Source: Candidatus Tenderia electrophaga (GTDB lineage Bacteria; Pseudomonadota; Gammaproteobacteria; Tenderiales; Tenderiaceae). From it: a DNA stretch of 64,000 nt. The stretch spans positions 620,001 through 684,000 of the forward strand of contig CP013099.1 in assembly GCA_001447805.1 (NCBI GenBank). Direction: 5' to 3'. Positions 18,374-28,070 of this stretch are shown here, piece by piece; within the stretch, counting starts at the first letter, position 1; each line of letters starts with the position of its first letter. The notes beneath the pieces are model-generated. The model had not been told where the DNA came from and searched no databases. It was given only the letters and a program-made list of their open reading frames with translations. A program made the translations under genes and the position numbers.

Positions 18374-19530
18374 TGCGGGTTCTGGAACTCTGTACGTCGC
18401 CGGATAGCGGTGGCCTGGAGCTGTATATGGTGCGGACCAGCGCCGCGCTCAAGGCGGCGGGGGACGAAGTGTTGGCCATTGTCGGTCCGGCCAGTCGTAT
18501 TGTTGAAGGTCTGCGCAGGCATGAGATCGACACGGAGGCGATTAAGGTGCTGTTCGCGCCATTGCCGCTAGCGGCCGCCAAGCGTCTCTCCAAGTTGATC
18601 GACACCAAGAGAATAGATGTCGTGCACGTACATTGGGGCAAGGATCTTGCCCTGGCGGCCTTGGCCAAGCGTTCCTCGACACGTGCACCGCGATTGGTCT
18701 ATACCCGGCATATGCAGATTACGCGCGCCAAGAAAGATATTTATCATCGCTGGTTGTATGCCCAGATTGATCGCTTGCTGACCATTACCGATGCCATGAA
18801 TGCCAAGGTACGTCAGTGTCTTGCGCCGAGGATGGCTGAGCGTGTACACACCCTATATCATGGCGTGGCGGGTGTTGATTCCCCTATTACGGCTGAGCAG
18901 CGTCACCGCTTGCGCAGCACTTGGTTTGTGCCGGATGCTGCGATCTTGGTTGGTGTGTTTTCACGTCTGGAACGACCTAAGGGCCAGCATTTGTTGCTTG
19001 AGGCGCTATGTCAGGCGCGTGATGAGGGTTTGCCGCTGTATGCCCTGGTGGTCGGTCACACCATGGATGCGCAGTATGTCGCCGAGCTGAAGTCCCGTGT
19101 GCGTGAATATGGGCTCGATGACCGAATTCATTTTGAGGGGTTTACAGATAATGTCCAGTGCTGGATGCAGGCCTGTGACATCGTGGCCTTGACCACCTGG
19201 GAAGAGACCTTTGGTTTGGTGCTGGTTGAGGCGATGCGGGCCGGTGTCGCCGTGATCGGCAGTGATCGGGGCGGCGTTCCCGAGATCGTTCATCATGATA
19301 AGAATGGTCTATTGTTTCGATCTTTTGATGCGGATGATTTCTATATTAAAGTTCGACGCTTGGCGGTGGATGCGGACCTGCGCAAGCGTCTGGCCTTGGC
19401 TGGAAAGCGGGATGCCGATGAGCGTTTCAATCAGGAAGGCCATTTTAATCTGTTACGTAAACACCTACACGGCCACCCTGAACCGGTCCCGGGGGCGTCT
19501 ATAGGCTTCGGCACAAAGAGTGATGCATGA
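18373..19530 (+). CDS. GT4 family glycosyltransferase
   Basis: 385 residues, GT-B fold. The start RVLELCTSPDSGGLELYMVR has the Gly-rich acceptor-side loop of GT4 enzymes. The donor half has VGVFSRLERPKGQHLLLEAL and the retaining-enzyme motif EETFGLVLVEAM, then VIGSDRGGVPEIVHH. It is likely a core or O-chain sugar transferase acting at the inner membrane. The ATG at 18373 overlaps the previous stop, and an upstream in-frame start at 18337 would run into that gene. The end overlaps the next start by 4 bases (ATGA at 19527). It resembles WaaG-type enzymes in layout, but the donor is not defined by sequence. Confidence 0.85.
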   Translation: MRVLELCTSPDSGGLELYMVRTSAALKAAGDEVLAIVGPASRIVEGLRRHEIDTEAIKVLFAPLPLAAAKRLSKLIDTKRIDVVHVHWGKDLALAALAKRSSTRAPRLVYTRHMQITRAKKDIYHRWLYAQIDRLLTITDAMNAKVRQCLAPRMAERVHTLYHGVAGVDSPITAEQRHRLRSTWFVPDAAILVGVFSRLERPKGQHLLLEALCQARDEGLPLYALVVGHTMDAQYVAELKSRVREYGLDDRIHFEGFTDNVQCWMQACDIVALTTWEETFGLVLVEAMRAGVAVIGSDRGGVPEIVHHDKNGLLFRSFDADDFYIKVRRLAVDADLRKRLALAGKRDADERFNQEGHFNLLRKHLHGHPEPVPGASIGFGTKSDA

Positions 19531-20639
19531 GCAATAAAACGTACTATGGCTATTCCATTGAACAATCTGAGTTGGCTTCGGTTCAGAGCATCTGTGTGCT
19601 TTGTTGGGGATTGCTCGGTGACGTATTCATGCGTGTTCCTGTCATTGAGGCGTTAAAGAGGCGTTTTCCGGCTGCGAATCTGGTGGTGGTCACTGATCCC
19701 GGCAGCACCAAGGTCTTTAACAACCATCCAGACATTGCCGAGGTTGTATCCTTTGATCGTAAAAAGAAACCGCTTTTCCGGTACCTCAGCTCGTTGAGAC
19801 GGCAGGTGAGCTATCTGCGGCGAAAGCGTTTTGATCTGTGCGTGGATCTTTATGCCAGTGATTCCAGTGCCCGCATCAGCCGTTGGATAGGCGCCCGTAT
19901 TCGGCTGGGATATGACCATCGGCCCGCGCTGCGTAAATGCAATAATCTTTTGGTTAGGTCGCCTAAGTTTTGTGGTTACTGGGTGCATGCTCTGGCCGAG
20001 ATGTTGCTCCCTTTGGAGGTGAAAAAAGATCAGGTGCCTGCGGGGCCCAATTATTATGTGAGTGACGCGGCGCGAGCGGCGGCGAAGGACTATGCCGGAG
20101 ATATTTCGTCGCTTAGCGTGATCTACAACTTGGGGGCGGGAGCCCCCGAGAAGATGTGGCCCGTGGATCGTTATGTCTCTCTGGCATGCGGTTTGAATAA
20201 ACGCTATGGCGCGGTACCGGTTGTGCTGTCCAGTCCTGGTCATGAGGCGATTACAGAAGTCTTTATCGAGGGGTACAAAAAACATTCGGAAGCCTGTGTG
20301 CGAGTGCCGAGAGTGGATTTCGATGTCGAGGCCGCAGTGGTTGAAGGTGTGGATCTGATTATTACGCCCGATTCAGGTTTGAAGCACTTGGCGGCCGGGG
20401 TTCGAACACCAATCGCCGGACTGTATCTGGCGACACGACCGGAGTATACCGCGCCGCAGAATGTGCCGTTCGTCGCCTGTATGGTTGAAAGGCGGGAGAC
20501 GGCCGATAGGTGTGGCTATCCGCTATTGGAGCGTGATTTGCCCGTCGGCTTGGTATTTAATAAGGTTTGTGGTTTTGTTGAGATAGTGCTTGGCTGGTCT
20601 CCACTGGAGAACACTGTAGCGCATAAGGAAATTATATGA
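19527..20639 (+). CDS. GT9 family glycosyltransferase (heptosyltransferase-like)
   Basis: 370 residues, the third non-WaaF GT9 of the region. It carries SICVLCWGLLGDVFMRVPVIEAL, where the usual GDv/i loop is kept, a NLGAGAPEKMWPVDRYVSLA donor-site block, and the VDLIITPDSGLKHLAAGVRTPI strand with the D-S-G-x-x-H signature intact. It overlaps the GT4 gene before it and the methyltransferase gene after it by 4 bases each (ATGA), so all three are one coupled unit. Acceptor sugar unknown; heptosyl transfer is the family default. Confidence 0.82.
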   Translation: MSNKTYYGYSIEQSELASVQSICVLCWGLLGDVFMRVPVIEALKRRFPAANLVVVTDPGSTKVFNNHPDIAEVVSFDRKKKPLFRYLSSLRRQVSYLRRKRFDLCVDLYASDSSARISRWIGARIRLGYDHRPALRKCNNLLVRSPKFCGYWVHALAEMLLPLEVKKDQVPAGPNYYVSDAARAAAKDYAGDISSLSVIYNLGAGAPEKMWPVDRYVSLACGLNKRYGAVPVVLSSPGHEAITEVFIEGYKKHSEACVRVPRVDFDVEAAVVEGVDLIITPDSGLKHLAAGVRTPIAGLYLATRPEYTAPQNVPFVACMVERRETADRCGYPLLERDLPVGLVFNKVCGFVEIVLGWSPLENTVAHKEII

Positions 20640-21490
20640 AATTCTCAGGGACCCACAAGATCAGCGATTTCGTCGCGGCATTCATTAAGCACCATCAGGC
20701 GGAGATACGCAGTAAGACCGTGGTGGACCTGCCGGCGGGAGAGGGGGTTTCGTCCGGGCTCCTGCGCGATGCCGGTGCCGAAGTCCATGCCTATGATCTG
20801 TTCCCCGCGGTTTTTAAGGCACAAGGGGTGGAGTGCCAAAAGGCGGACCTGATGTCCGCCTTGCCTATTGGGGATGGCTTCGCCGACATGGTATTGTGCC
20901 AGGAGGGGATTGAGCATTTGCCCAACCAACACCTCGCTCTCAAAGAGTTGAGTCGTATACTGAAACCCGGTGGGCGACTGATCCTGACTACACCGAATTA
21001 TTCCAATATGCGATCGCGCTTCAGTTACCTATTTTCCGAATCGGAGATGTACAAGCTCATGCCCCCCAATGAAATCGATTCTGTCTGGTTCTCCGATCCC
21101 AGGTCAGGGAGTAGTCAGATCTATTTTGGGCATGTCTTTTCCATTGGGATTCAGAGGCTCAGGCTGCTTGCTCTATTGGCGGGGTTGAAGATCCGCAAGA
21201 TACACCACCACAGGGCCAATAATACTTCCGTCGTTTTGTTGCTGTTGACTTACCCGTTTGTGTTTTGGGTGAACTACGCGGCCTATCGGCGCGCTATGCG
21301 TAAGCGTAAGGATATCGAATATGAGAACAGGAAGCGGATCTTCGGAGAGGTGTTTCGCTTGGGGATAGACCCCAGAATACTGGTAGAAGCCGATCTGTTT
21401 GTGGAGTTTGAAAAGGTGACGGATGCAGACGCGGCATTAAAGGAGATTCAGTACTTCCACAAGCTCGGGGTGTCGTCCGCGAACGATTAA
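20636..21490 (+). CDS. Class I SAM-dependent methyltransferase
   Basis: 284 residues. SAM-binding motif I is TVVDLPAGEGVSSGLLRDAG; motif II/III features are AYDLFPAVFK and the MVLCQEGIEHL post-I strand, followed by LSRILKPGGRLILTTPNY, the standard UbiE/Methyltransf_11 layout. The C-terminal half carries a hydrophobic stretch (VVLLLLTYPFVFWVNYAAY) that may contact the membrane. It is the last gene of the coupled run from 16561, so a glycan or lipid-linked sugar is a plausible substrate (inference). Confidence 0.82.
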   Translation: MKFSGTHKISDFVAAFIKHHQAEIRSKTVVDLPAGEGVSSGLLRDAGAEVHAYDLFPAVFKAQGVECQKADLMSALPIGDGFADMVLCQEGIEHLPNQHLALKELSRILKPGGRLILTTPNYSNMRSRFSYLFSESEMYKLMPPNEIDSVWFSDPRSGSSQIYFGHVFSIGIQRLRLLALLAGLKIRKIHHHRANNTSVVLLLLTYPFVFWVNYAAYRRAMRKRKDIEYENRKRIFGEVFRLGIDPRILVEADLFVEFEKVTDADAALKEIQYFHKLGVSSAND

Positions 21491-21527
21491 TATACAGTGC
21501 CCACAACCTTGGACCGGCTAGGCCATG

Positions 21528-22436
21528 TTAGCTGGTGGCCTTGAGTGTGTTCGTCTTTTGCGCGACATCGACGGTGATTTCTGTAGCGTTGTGTTTGATC
21601 GTGTTGCAGAATGGCTCAACACATTCCGCAGGGCAAAAAATGTATTCCTGCTCGAATCCCGCGCCGAAGGCAGAGGCGGTGTCTACTTGCGTTAGCAGCG
21701 GTCGGTCTTTTCGAACTCCGAGCACGGCGTAATCCTTTGATGTGACCAGCTGATAGATCTCTTGGGTGCGCTGTTCTCTGGTTTTGTCGCCGTCAGGGGC
21801 GATGACTTCGCAGTATATATAAGGTCGATGTCTGTCGATGGTGGTGCTCAGTCCGCGCAATACGAACAGCTCCGCCTCTTCTACATCAATCTTGATGGCG
21901 CAGATGTCTTGAGGCTTCAAAAGATTCAGCATCTCATCGCCGGTATTGGTTACAACATCGAAAGAGTGATCCAGTGGTTCATGCGCCTTATGCTCATATA
22001 CCAGGGAACCTGTCTTGTCTCCGATCTCCGTGGCGTAAAAGCGAGCCGTTCCAGTGTTGTCGGACAGAGCTACAGGGAAGATACGTGCCGCTTCAAATTG
22101 GTTCAGCCGAATGAGTTCTTGTGTATACAGATTGCAGGATGGGTTTGGTTCAAATCCGATGTATTCACGTTCAGTGGATAACTGTCGCAGCTTGACTAGG
22201 TAGACTCCCGCATTTACGCCGATGTCTATTACAGCCCCAGCTTTCGTTTCGAGAAAGGTCTTTAAGCATTGGCCCATCCATAGCTCCGCAGGGACGATGA
22301 AACCACTGTTCACTACTCCTTGCACAACCGGAACCCGCAGGGGCATGCCCAGATAGTCGGACTTGACCTGTCTCAAGCCGAGTTTGGCTAATCCCTTGAC
22401 CAGCTCGCGTTTTAGTTTAATGGAAAGATTGCTCAT
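21528..22436 (-). CDS. FkbM family methyltransferase
   Basis: About 302 residues. AVIDIGVNAGVYLVKLRQL is SAM motif I of FkbM-type O-methyltransferases; YIGFEPNPSCNLYTQELIRLN, FPVALSDNTGTARFY and ICAIKIDVEEAELFVLRGL are the family's other conserved blocks. Such enzymes often methylate surface-glycan sugars. The ATG at 22436 has AGGAAA upstream; an earlier ATG at 22463 would overlap the preceding gene more deeply. Either way the start lies inside the end of the GT9 gene at 22417-23520, so the pair is an operon with coupled translation. Confidence 0.88.
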   Translation of the reverse strand: MSNLSIKLKRELVKGLAKLGLRQVKSDYLGMPLRVPVVQGVVNSGFIVPAELWMGQCLKTFLETKAGAVIDIGVNAGVYLVKLRQLSTEREYIGFEPNPSCNLYTQELIRLNQFEAARIFPVALSDNTGTARFYATEIGDKTGSLVYEHKAHEPLDHSFDVVTNTGDEMLNLLKPQDICAIKIDVEEAELFVLRGLSTTIDRHRPYIYCEVIAPDGDKTREQRTQEIYQLVTSKDYAVLGVRKDRPLLTQVDTASAFGAGFEQEYIFCPAECVEPFCNTIKHNATEITVDVAQKTNTLKATS

Positions 22437-23520
22437 TTTTTGAATTTTCCTGAGGTTGTTCATTAGGTCTGGTGCTTAGGTGCTGATCCAGCTTTGCGAT
22501 GACATCCTCGCGCCTTATGCTGGCCATGGCGCTCGCGGCACGGGCGCGGGTGCCCCAAGGCATATCGGCCACGGATTTCCCGTATTGGTTTCGGATCGCC
22601 TCGGGGTATTTGTTCACCACCAGATCGGCACTGAGATAGGGGCGGGCGCGGTCCGGATTGGTGGCGGCGTAGAGGCCGATGACCGACGTGCCTACGGCGG
22701 TCGCCAGATGGGCGGGGCCGGAATCCGGGGCGAGCACGAGCTCAGCTTGCGCCAATAGGGCGACGAGTTGCTTGACGCTGGTTTGACCGATCAGGTTCAA
22801 GGGTCGGTGGCGACATAGCGCTGTAACCCTTTCGCCGTACTCCAGTTCAATGGGGCTGGGACCGCCGCACAGGATTACCTGCATATTATAAGTTTCGCTG
22901 GCATAATCGGCGACCGCGGCGTAACCCTCGGAACTCCAGTTGCGATAGCTCATGCTGGAGCAGGGGCTGATGATCAATGCCTTTCTGTCTGAATCCAGGG
23001 TCATTGTCGCATATTGGCGCGCGTCATTCGGTATAGGAATGTTCCATTCCAGGACGTGCTCTTTGATCCCCAGCGCCTCGGTAAAACCGAAAAAGCTGTC
23101 GATGACATGCTGTCTGGGTCTGTGTTCAATCTTGTGGTTGGTGAACATCCATTGTAGATCCTTGGCCCTTTGGCGGTCGAAGCCGAGTCGGATCCTAGTC
23201 GGGATCAGTAGGCTGGCCAGACTGGCACGAAGGGACATCTGCATGTGCAGTAAGGCATCAAAGTGACGAGCGCGCATTTGCTTGCGTAGTTTCTTGTAGG
23301 CAGCCAGGCCTTCGTTTTTATCGAAGATGATGAACTCGATTTCGGGAATGTCGCAGACCAATTGGTGTTCCAGCTTGCCGATTACCCAGGTAATTCGCGT
23401 TTCCGGCCAGTGTTTCTGAAGCGTGCGCAATACCGGCAGCATGTGGCTGATATCACCGAGCGCCGAGAGGCGCAGCAGGCATAGGTGTTGTGGCGGGCGG
23501 GTAAGGGGCAATTGCGTCAT
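22417..23520 (-). CDS. GT9 family heptosyltransferase, WaaC-like
   Basis: 367 residues of GT9. The start CLLRLSALGDISHMLPVLRTL is closer to the heptosyltransferase I (WaaC) motif than the other GT9 genes here; further on are ITWVIGKLEHQLV, LIPTRIRLGFDRQRAKDLQ and AELVLAPDSGPAHLATAVGT with the D-S-G-P-x-H signature. It is therefore the best candidate for adding the first heptose to Kdo, a step otherwise missing from the window. A polar tail (ENSKNEQSFH) overlaps the downstream FkbM gene. Assignment as WaaC is inference from motif and context. Confidence 0.78.
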   Translation of the reverse strand: MTQLPLTRPPQHLCLLRLSALGDISHMLPVLRTLQKHWPETRITWVIGKLEHQLVCDIPEIEFIIFDKNEGLAAYKKLRKQMRARHFDALLHMQMSLRASLASLLIPTRIRLGFDRQRAKDLQWMFTNHKIEHRPRQHVIDSFFGFTEALGIKEHVLEWNIPIPNDARQYATMTLDSDRKALIISPCSSMSYRNWSSEGYAAVADYASETYNMQVILCGGPSPIELEYGERVTALCRHRPLNLIGQTSVKQLVALLAQAELVLAPDSGPAHLATAVGTSVIGLYAATNPDRARPYLSADLVVNKYPEAIRNQYGKSVADMPWGTRARAASAMASIRREDVIAKLDQHLSTRPNEQPQENSKNEQSFH

Positions 23521-23589
23521 GGTGTATACTTTTCAGCAGCGAATTTTGCGGCATATTGGTTTATCTACGAATTATAACTGGAAAAATAC

Positions 23590-24648
23590 GTGAGACCTCA
23601 TCAATTAGGCAGGCTGCTCGATATGGGGCGGTATCGAACCTTACACAAGGATTTTAAAAACCCATTGCGCGCATTGTATGCGGCCTCAGGCGCACCGAGG
23701 GCACCGCAGACGCTTATCACCAAGGAGGGTAGTGAAATAAATGTGGACAGGGGGGATGTGCCGATTTGGGAGGCCTACTTTTCTTCGCGCACCTGTCGGG
23801 TGGAAATAGAGACGTCACTGTTTAAAATCATTCCGAATCACCCGGACCATCCTCCCTATTATATCCGAGGTTGCGCACAAGGGTTTACCCACGAGCCTGA
23901 ACGATGGTGCAAGCGAGAGGCGCGCAGTCCGTTGATTGCCGCTCTGGAGGCGGCGGAGGCGAGTATTTATTCTCAGCACGGCGAAGACGGGGTGGTGCAA
24001 CGTCTGCTTGAGCATATCCCGGCGCCACACAGGTGCGTTGTTGAATTTGGTGCTTATGACGGTATTTGCATGAGCAATAGCCGCCACTTGTTGTCCGATA
24101 AGGGGTGGGGCGGTTTTCTAATTGAGGCGGACAAGCGCTTTTTCGCGGATCTCTCCAAGCTCTATGGGGGAAACAACAAGGTAACGCTTCACAACGGTTT
24201 CGTAACCGAGGAAAATATTAATGATCTTTTTCGCCAGGCTGACGTGCCTGTTGATTTTGAGGTCCTGTCCATCGACATCGATAGCATCGACTACTACGTC
24301 TGGCGTGGCTTGACGGAATTCCGGCCCAAGATTGTCATCATAGAGTACAACTCAAGTATTCTCCCCGATAAGGAGTATGTCGTGCCCAAGGCGGACGCCG
24401 CCAGGTTGGGCGCCACCAGCAAAGAGGGGGCGAGTATTTTATCCCTGTATAAACTGGCCTTGGCGAAGGGGTATCGCCTCGTGTACGGCGAGTTGAGTGG
24501 TGCCAACCTTTTCTTTTTACACGAATCATGCACCGAGCATCTGGATTTGTCTGGAATCGAGTTGGTGGACACATATCAGCCGCCGCAGTTTGGAGTACTG
24601 GCCGGGGGGGAGGCGCCTAACGGGCGCGGTTATCCCGCTCCCAAGTGA
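23590..24648 (+). CDS. FkbM-like methyltransferase-fold protein with extra N-terminal domain
   Basis: 352 residues. The C-terminal two thirds resemble SAM methyltransferases: YSQHGEDGVVQRLLEHI, then VVEFGAYDGICMSNSRHL (motif I-like), GFLIEADKRFFADL and FEVLSIDIDSIDYYVWRGL, as in FkbM-related proteins. The first ~110 residues (about 12 to 120), with DVPIWEAYFSSRTCRVEIE, match nothing I know. The start is uncertain: GTG at 23590 or ATG at 23623 (MGRYRTLHKDF); neither has a strong ribosome site. A lone gene between two minus-strand operons. Catalytic activity is not demonstrated by the motifs; a role in glycan decoration is inferred from location. Confidence 0.65.
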   Translation: MRPHQLGRLLDMGRYRTLHKDFKNPLRALYAASGAPRAPQTLITKEGSEINVDRGDVPIWEAYFSSRTCRVEIETSLFKIIPNHPDHPPYYIRGCAQGFTHEPERWCKREARSPLIAALEAAEASIYSQHGEDGVVQRLLEHIPAPHRCVVEFGAYDGICMSNSRHLLSDKGWGGFLIEADKRFFADLSKLYGGNNKVTLHNGFVTEENINDLFRQADVPVDFEVLSIDIDSIDYYVWRGLTEFRPKIVIIEYNSSILPDKEYVVPKADAARLGATSKEGASILSLYKLALAKGYRLVYGELSGANLFFLHESCTEHLDLSGIELVDTYQPPQFGVLAGGEAPNGRGYPAPK

Positions 24649-24677
24649 GTCCGGCGTGAGCCTCTGGTGGTGAAATT

Positions 24678-25565
24678 TCAGGGGGATTCTGAAATAAGTT
24701 GCACGCCTAGCTCCCAAGATGGCATTTGTAGCTTGAAGGTGCCTAAAAGCTTTTCCGTCGACATGACGGAATAGGCGGGGCGCGTAGCCGGCGTGGGATA
24801 GTCGGCCGTGCCGATAGCCTTCAGTCTCTTTAGCGTCTGTTGTTCCCTGTTTGGATCGAGCTCGAGAAAACGTTTGGCAAAACCATGCCAACTGACCTGG
24901 CCGTTTGAGACCAAATTGTAGATGCCCCTACACTCGTCAAAGTAATCGCCACCGGCTTGGGTTAGTTGTTGCGCAATCAGTTGGGCCGTCGTCTCGGCGA
25001 TGCTACGGCTCCAGGTGGGGCAGCCGATTTGATCATCGACAATGCCCAGCTCTTCGCGCTGGTGGGCCAGTCGCAGGATGGTGTTGTAGAAGTTTTTGCC
25101 GTGTTTGCCGTAGACCCAGCTGGTGCGCAGGATGAGGTGCGGCACGTCGACGGCCTGGATGGCCCGTTCGCCGGCCAGCTTGGTCTTGCCGTAGACGCTG
25201 ACCGGATTGGGGGTGTCGATTTCCAGATAAGGTGTGGTCTTGCTGCCGTCGAAGACATAGTCGGTGGAGTAATGGATCACGGCCGCGCCGATGCGCTTCG
25301 CTTCTTCGGCGATAATGCCGGGGGCGATAGCGTTGATGCGCATGGCTGTTTCGGCATCGCTCTCGGCCTGGTCGACGGCGGTATAGGCGGCGGCGTTGAC
25401 GATGAAGTCAGGCTTGATGGTTTGTATTTGTTGGCGAATCTGCTCGGGCTGGCCCAGGTCCAGCTCATGCCGGTCCACGGCGATGATCTCACCCAGGGTC
25501 ACGAGGGTACGCCTCAGTTCATAGCCCACCTGGCCATTGCGCCCGGTGACCAGAATGCGGCTCAC
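24678..25565 (-). CDS. rfbD: dTDP-4-dehydrorhamnose reductase
   Basis: Last enzyme of dTDP-L-rhamnose synthesis. 295 residues, SDR fold: VTGRNGQVGYELRRTL start, NAAAYTAVDQAESD, HYSTDYVFDGSKTTPYLE, the YGKTKLAGE Tyr-Lys catalytic pair and LRTSWVYGKHGKNF. It overlaps rfbC by 4 bases (25562-25565) and is the promoter-distal gene of a minus-strand rfbB-A-C-D operon. dTDP-rhamnose would feed O-antigen or core assembly. Confidence 0.96.
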   Translation of the reverse strand: MSRILVTGRNGQVGYELRRTLVTLGEIIAVDRHELDLGQPEQIRQQIQTIKPDFIVNAAAYTAVDQAESDAETAMRINAIAPGIIAEEAKRIGAAVIHYSTDYVFDGSKTTPYLEIDTPNPVSVYGKTKLAGERAIQAVDVPHLILRTSWVYGKHGKNFYNTILRLAHQREELGIVDDQIGCPTWSRSIAETTAQLIAQQLTQAGGDYFDECRGIYNLVSNGQVSWHGFAKRFLELDPNREQQTLKRLKAIGTADYPTPATRPAYSVMSTEKLLGTFKLQMPSWELGVQLISESP

Positions 25566-26107
25566 GGATAGACCTCGGCGGCGGTGAGCAACTGGCCGTC
25601 GCGATCCTTTGCCGCGAGGATCGGCGCGCCGTCCAGGGGCCAGTCGATACCGATGGCCGGGTCATCCCAGCGGATGCTGCGCTCGTATTCGGGGGCGTAG
25701 AAGTCAGTGGTCTTGTAGAGAAACTCGGCCATGTCGCTGACCACCAGAAAGCCATGGGCGAAGCCGGCCGGCACCCAGAGCTGGTGGAAATTGTCGCCGC
25801 TCAGCATGACGCCGACCCATTGGCCGAAAGTGGGCGAGCTGCGGCGGATGTCCACGGCCACATCGAAGACCTCGCCGCTGATGACGCGCACCAGCTTGCC
25901 CTGGGCCTGTTGGATCTGATAGTGCAGGCCGCGCAGGACGTTCTTGGCGGAACGCGAATGGTTGTCCTGGACGAAGCTTTCCGTGATACCGGCGGTCTCT
26001 GCGAGTATTCGTGCGTTATAGCTTTCATAGAAAAAACCGCGCTCGTCGCCGAAAATCTTCGGTTCGATGATCTTGACCTCGGGAATCTGGGTTTCGATGA
26101 CTTTCAT
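25562..26107 (-). CDS. rfbC: dTDP-4-dehydrorhamnose 3,5-epimerase
   Basis: Cupin-fold epimerase, third step of dTDP-rhamnose synthesis. 181 residues: [16 protein letters not shown], the catalytic-His segment [21 protein letters not shown], the [16 protein letters not shown] strand and the [11 protein letters not shown] active-site turn followed by the [12 protein letters not shown] tyrosine region. It shares 4-base overlaps with rfbA upstream and rfbD downstream. Length and all key residues are normal. Confidence 0.97.
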   Translation of the reverse strand: MKVIETQIPEVKIIEPKIFGDERGFFYESYNARILAETAGITESFVQDNHSRSAKNVLRGLHYQIQQAQGKLVRVISGEVFDVAVDIRRSSPTFGQWVGVMLSGDNFHQLWVPAGFAHGFLVVSDMAEFLYKTTDFYAPEYERSIRWDDPAIGIDWPLDGAPILAAKDRDGQLLTAAEVYP

Positions 26108-26994
26108 GAAAACACCGGCTCCGTCATCACGCGCATCAGATACTCGCCATAACCGCTGTTGAGCAGGGGCTTGGCCAAGGCCTCCAGCTGCTCGGCGCTG
26201 ATGAAGTTCATGCGAAAGGCGATCTCTTCCGGGCAGGCGATCTTCAGGCCTTGGCGTTTTTCGATGGTCTCGATGAAGCTGGAAGCCTCCAGCAGCGAGG
26301 AGTGGGTGCCGGTATCGAGCCAGGCCATGCCGCGGCTCATGGGCTCCACCTGCAGTTGTCGCTTGTCCAGATAGAGCTTGTTGATGTCGGTGATTTCCAA
26401 CTCGCCGCGGGCCGAGGGCTTGAGATGCTTGGCCATGTCCACCACCTGCTGGTCGTAAAAATAGAGCCCGGTGACGGCGTAGTGTGACTTGGGTTGTTTG
26501 GGTTTTTCCTCGATTGAGATCGCCTTGCCTTGCGGATCGAATTCCACCACGCCGTAGCGTTCAGGATCGCTCACCGGATAGGAAAACACACTCGCTCCGC
26601 CGGTACGGGCGTTGGCATTTTGCAGCAGCTCGGATAAATCGTGACCGTAAAAAATGTTGTCGCCCAGGATCAGGGTGCTGGGGTCATTGCCGACGAACTG
26701 CTCGCCGATGATGAAGGCCTGGGCCAGACCCTTTGGCTCGGGTTGCACCGCATACTGGATGTTGATGCCCCACTGACCGCCGTCCCCCAGCAGTTGTTCG
26801 AAGCGCGGTGTGTCCTGCGGCGTGGAGATGATCAGGATGTCGCGGATGCCGGCCAGTAACAATACCGAGATGGGGTAATAGATCATGGGCTTGTCGTAGA
26901 CCGGCAGCAACTGCTTGGAGACCGCCTGGGTCACGGGGTACAAGCGCGTGCCTGAGCCGCCGGCCAGGATGATGCCTTTGCGTGATACGTTCAT
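26104..26994 (-). CDS. rfbA: Glucose-1-phosphate thymidylyltransferase
   Basis: Makes dTDP-glucose from dTTP and glucose-1-phosphate, first committed step of the rhamnose pathway and usually inhibited by dTDP-rhamnose. 296 residues with [17 protein letters not shown] at the start, the [13 protein letters not shown] substrate loop, [12 protein letters not shown] and the [20 protein letters not shown] block. It overlaps rfbB and rfbC by 4 bases each. Nothing unusual in length or motifs. Confidence 0.97.
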   Translation of the reverse strand: MNVSRKGIILAGGSGTRLYPVTQAVSKQLLPVYDKPMIYYPISVLLLAGIRDILIISTPQDTPRFEQLLGDGGQWGINIQYAVQPEPKGLAQAFIIGEQFVGNDPSTLILGDNIFYGHDLSELLQNANARTGGASVFSYPVSDPERYGVVEFDPQGKAISIEEKPKQPKSHYAVTGLYFYDQQVVDMAKHLKPSARGELEITDINKLYLDKRQLQVEPMSRGMAWLDTGTHSSLLEASSFIETIEKRQGLKIACPEEIAFRMNFISAEQLEALAKPLLNSGYGEYLMRVMTEPVFS

Positions 26995-28055
26995 TTGATC
27001 AACCCCAGGCGTTCGCCCTGATAGTCGGCGGCGGTGACTTTCTTCCAGTTTTCCGCATTATCGATATACCAGTCGACGGTCTGTTTCAAACCGCTGTCGA
27101 AGCTCTCCTGCGGCGTCCAGCCCAGCTCACGCTGGATCTTGCCCGCGTCGATGGCATAGCGCTGGTCGTGGCCCGGACGGTCCTGCACGAAGTGGATCAG
27201 CTGCTCGTGCGGTGCGTGGGGCGAATCGGGGAAACGCTGATCCAGATAGGCGCAGATGGCCCTAACCACCTCCAGGTTGGTCTTTTCGTTGTGTCCGCCG
27301 ATGTTGTAGCACGCGCCCACGTCGCCCCGCTCCAGCACCAGGCGCAGGGCCCGGGCGTGGTCCTCCACATACAGCCAATCACGCACATTGTCGCCGCGAC
27401 CGTAGACCGGCAGCGGCTTACCCTCCAGGGCGTTGAAGATCATCAGGGGGATCAGCTTTTCGGGATACTGATAGGGGCCGTAGTTATTGGAACAATTGGT
27501 CAGCAGGGTCGGCAGGCCGTAGGTATGATGCCAGGCCCGCAGCAGATGGTCCGAAGACGCCTTGCTGGCCGAGTAGGGTGAGTTGGGGGCATAGGCGGTC
27601 TGCTCGGTGAACAGCCCCGTGTCGCCCAGGCTGCCGTAGACCTCGTCGGTGGAGATATGGTGAAAGCGGAAGCGCTCGTGCTTTGCGCCGCTCAGGCCCG
27701 ACCAGTAGTCGCGCGCCGCCTCCAGCAGGGTGTAGGTGCCGACGATGTTGGTCTCGATAAAGGCCGCCGGCCCTTCGATGGAGCGGTCCACATGGGATTC
27801 GGCCGCCAGGTGCATCACCGCATCGGGCTGATATTTGTCGAACACTTGCTTGATGGCGGGCGCATCGCAGATGTCTATTTGCTCGAAATGATGGCGCGGG
27901 TGCTCCAGCGCCTCGCCCAGGGTGGCCAGGTTGCCGGCATAGGTCAGCTTGTCCACATTGACGACGGTGGTCTCGGTCTCGGCGATGAGCTGACGGATCA
28001 GCGCTGAGCCGATAAAGCCCGCGCCACCGGTGACCAAAAGCGTGTTGATCGACAT
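26991..28055 (-). CDS. rfbB: dTDP-glucose 4,6-dehydratase
   Basis: NAD-dependent extended-SDR enzyme, second step of dTDP-rhamnose synthesis. 354 residues: [47 protein letters not shown] (the Asp-Glu-Val catalytic part), [20 protein letters not shown] (Tyr-Lys pair) and [16 protein letters not shown]. It starts 15 bases after the DUF6165 gene ends and runs into rfbA through an ATGA overlap. Confidence 0.97.
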   Translation of the reverse strand: MSINTLLVTGGAGFIGSALIRQLIAETETTVVNVDKLTYAGNLATLGEALEHPRHHFEQIDICDAPAIKQVFDKYQPDAVMHLAAESHVDRSIEGPAAFIETNIVGTYTLLEAARDYWSGLSGAKHERFRFHHISTDEVYGSLGDTGLFTEQTAYAPNSPYSASKASSDHLLRAWHHTYGLPTLLTNCSNNYGPYQYPEKLIPLMIFNALEGKPLPVYGRGDNVRDWLYVEDHARALRLVLERGDVGACYNIGGHNEKTNLEVVRAICAYLDQRFPDSPHAPHEQLIHFVQDRPGHDQRYAIDAGKIQRELGWTPQESFDSGLKQTVDWYIDNAENWKKVTAADYQGERLGLIK

Positions 28056-28070
28056 GGAGCTGTCCTTTAA

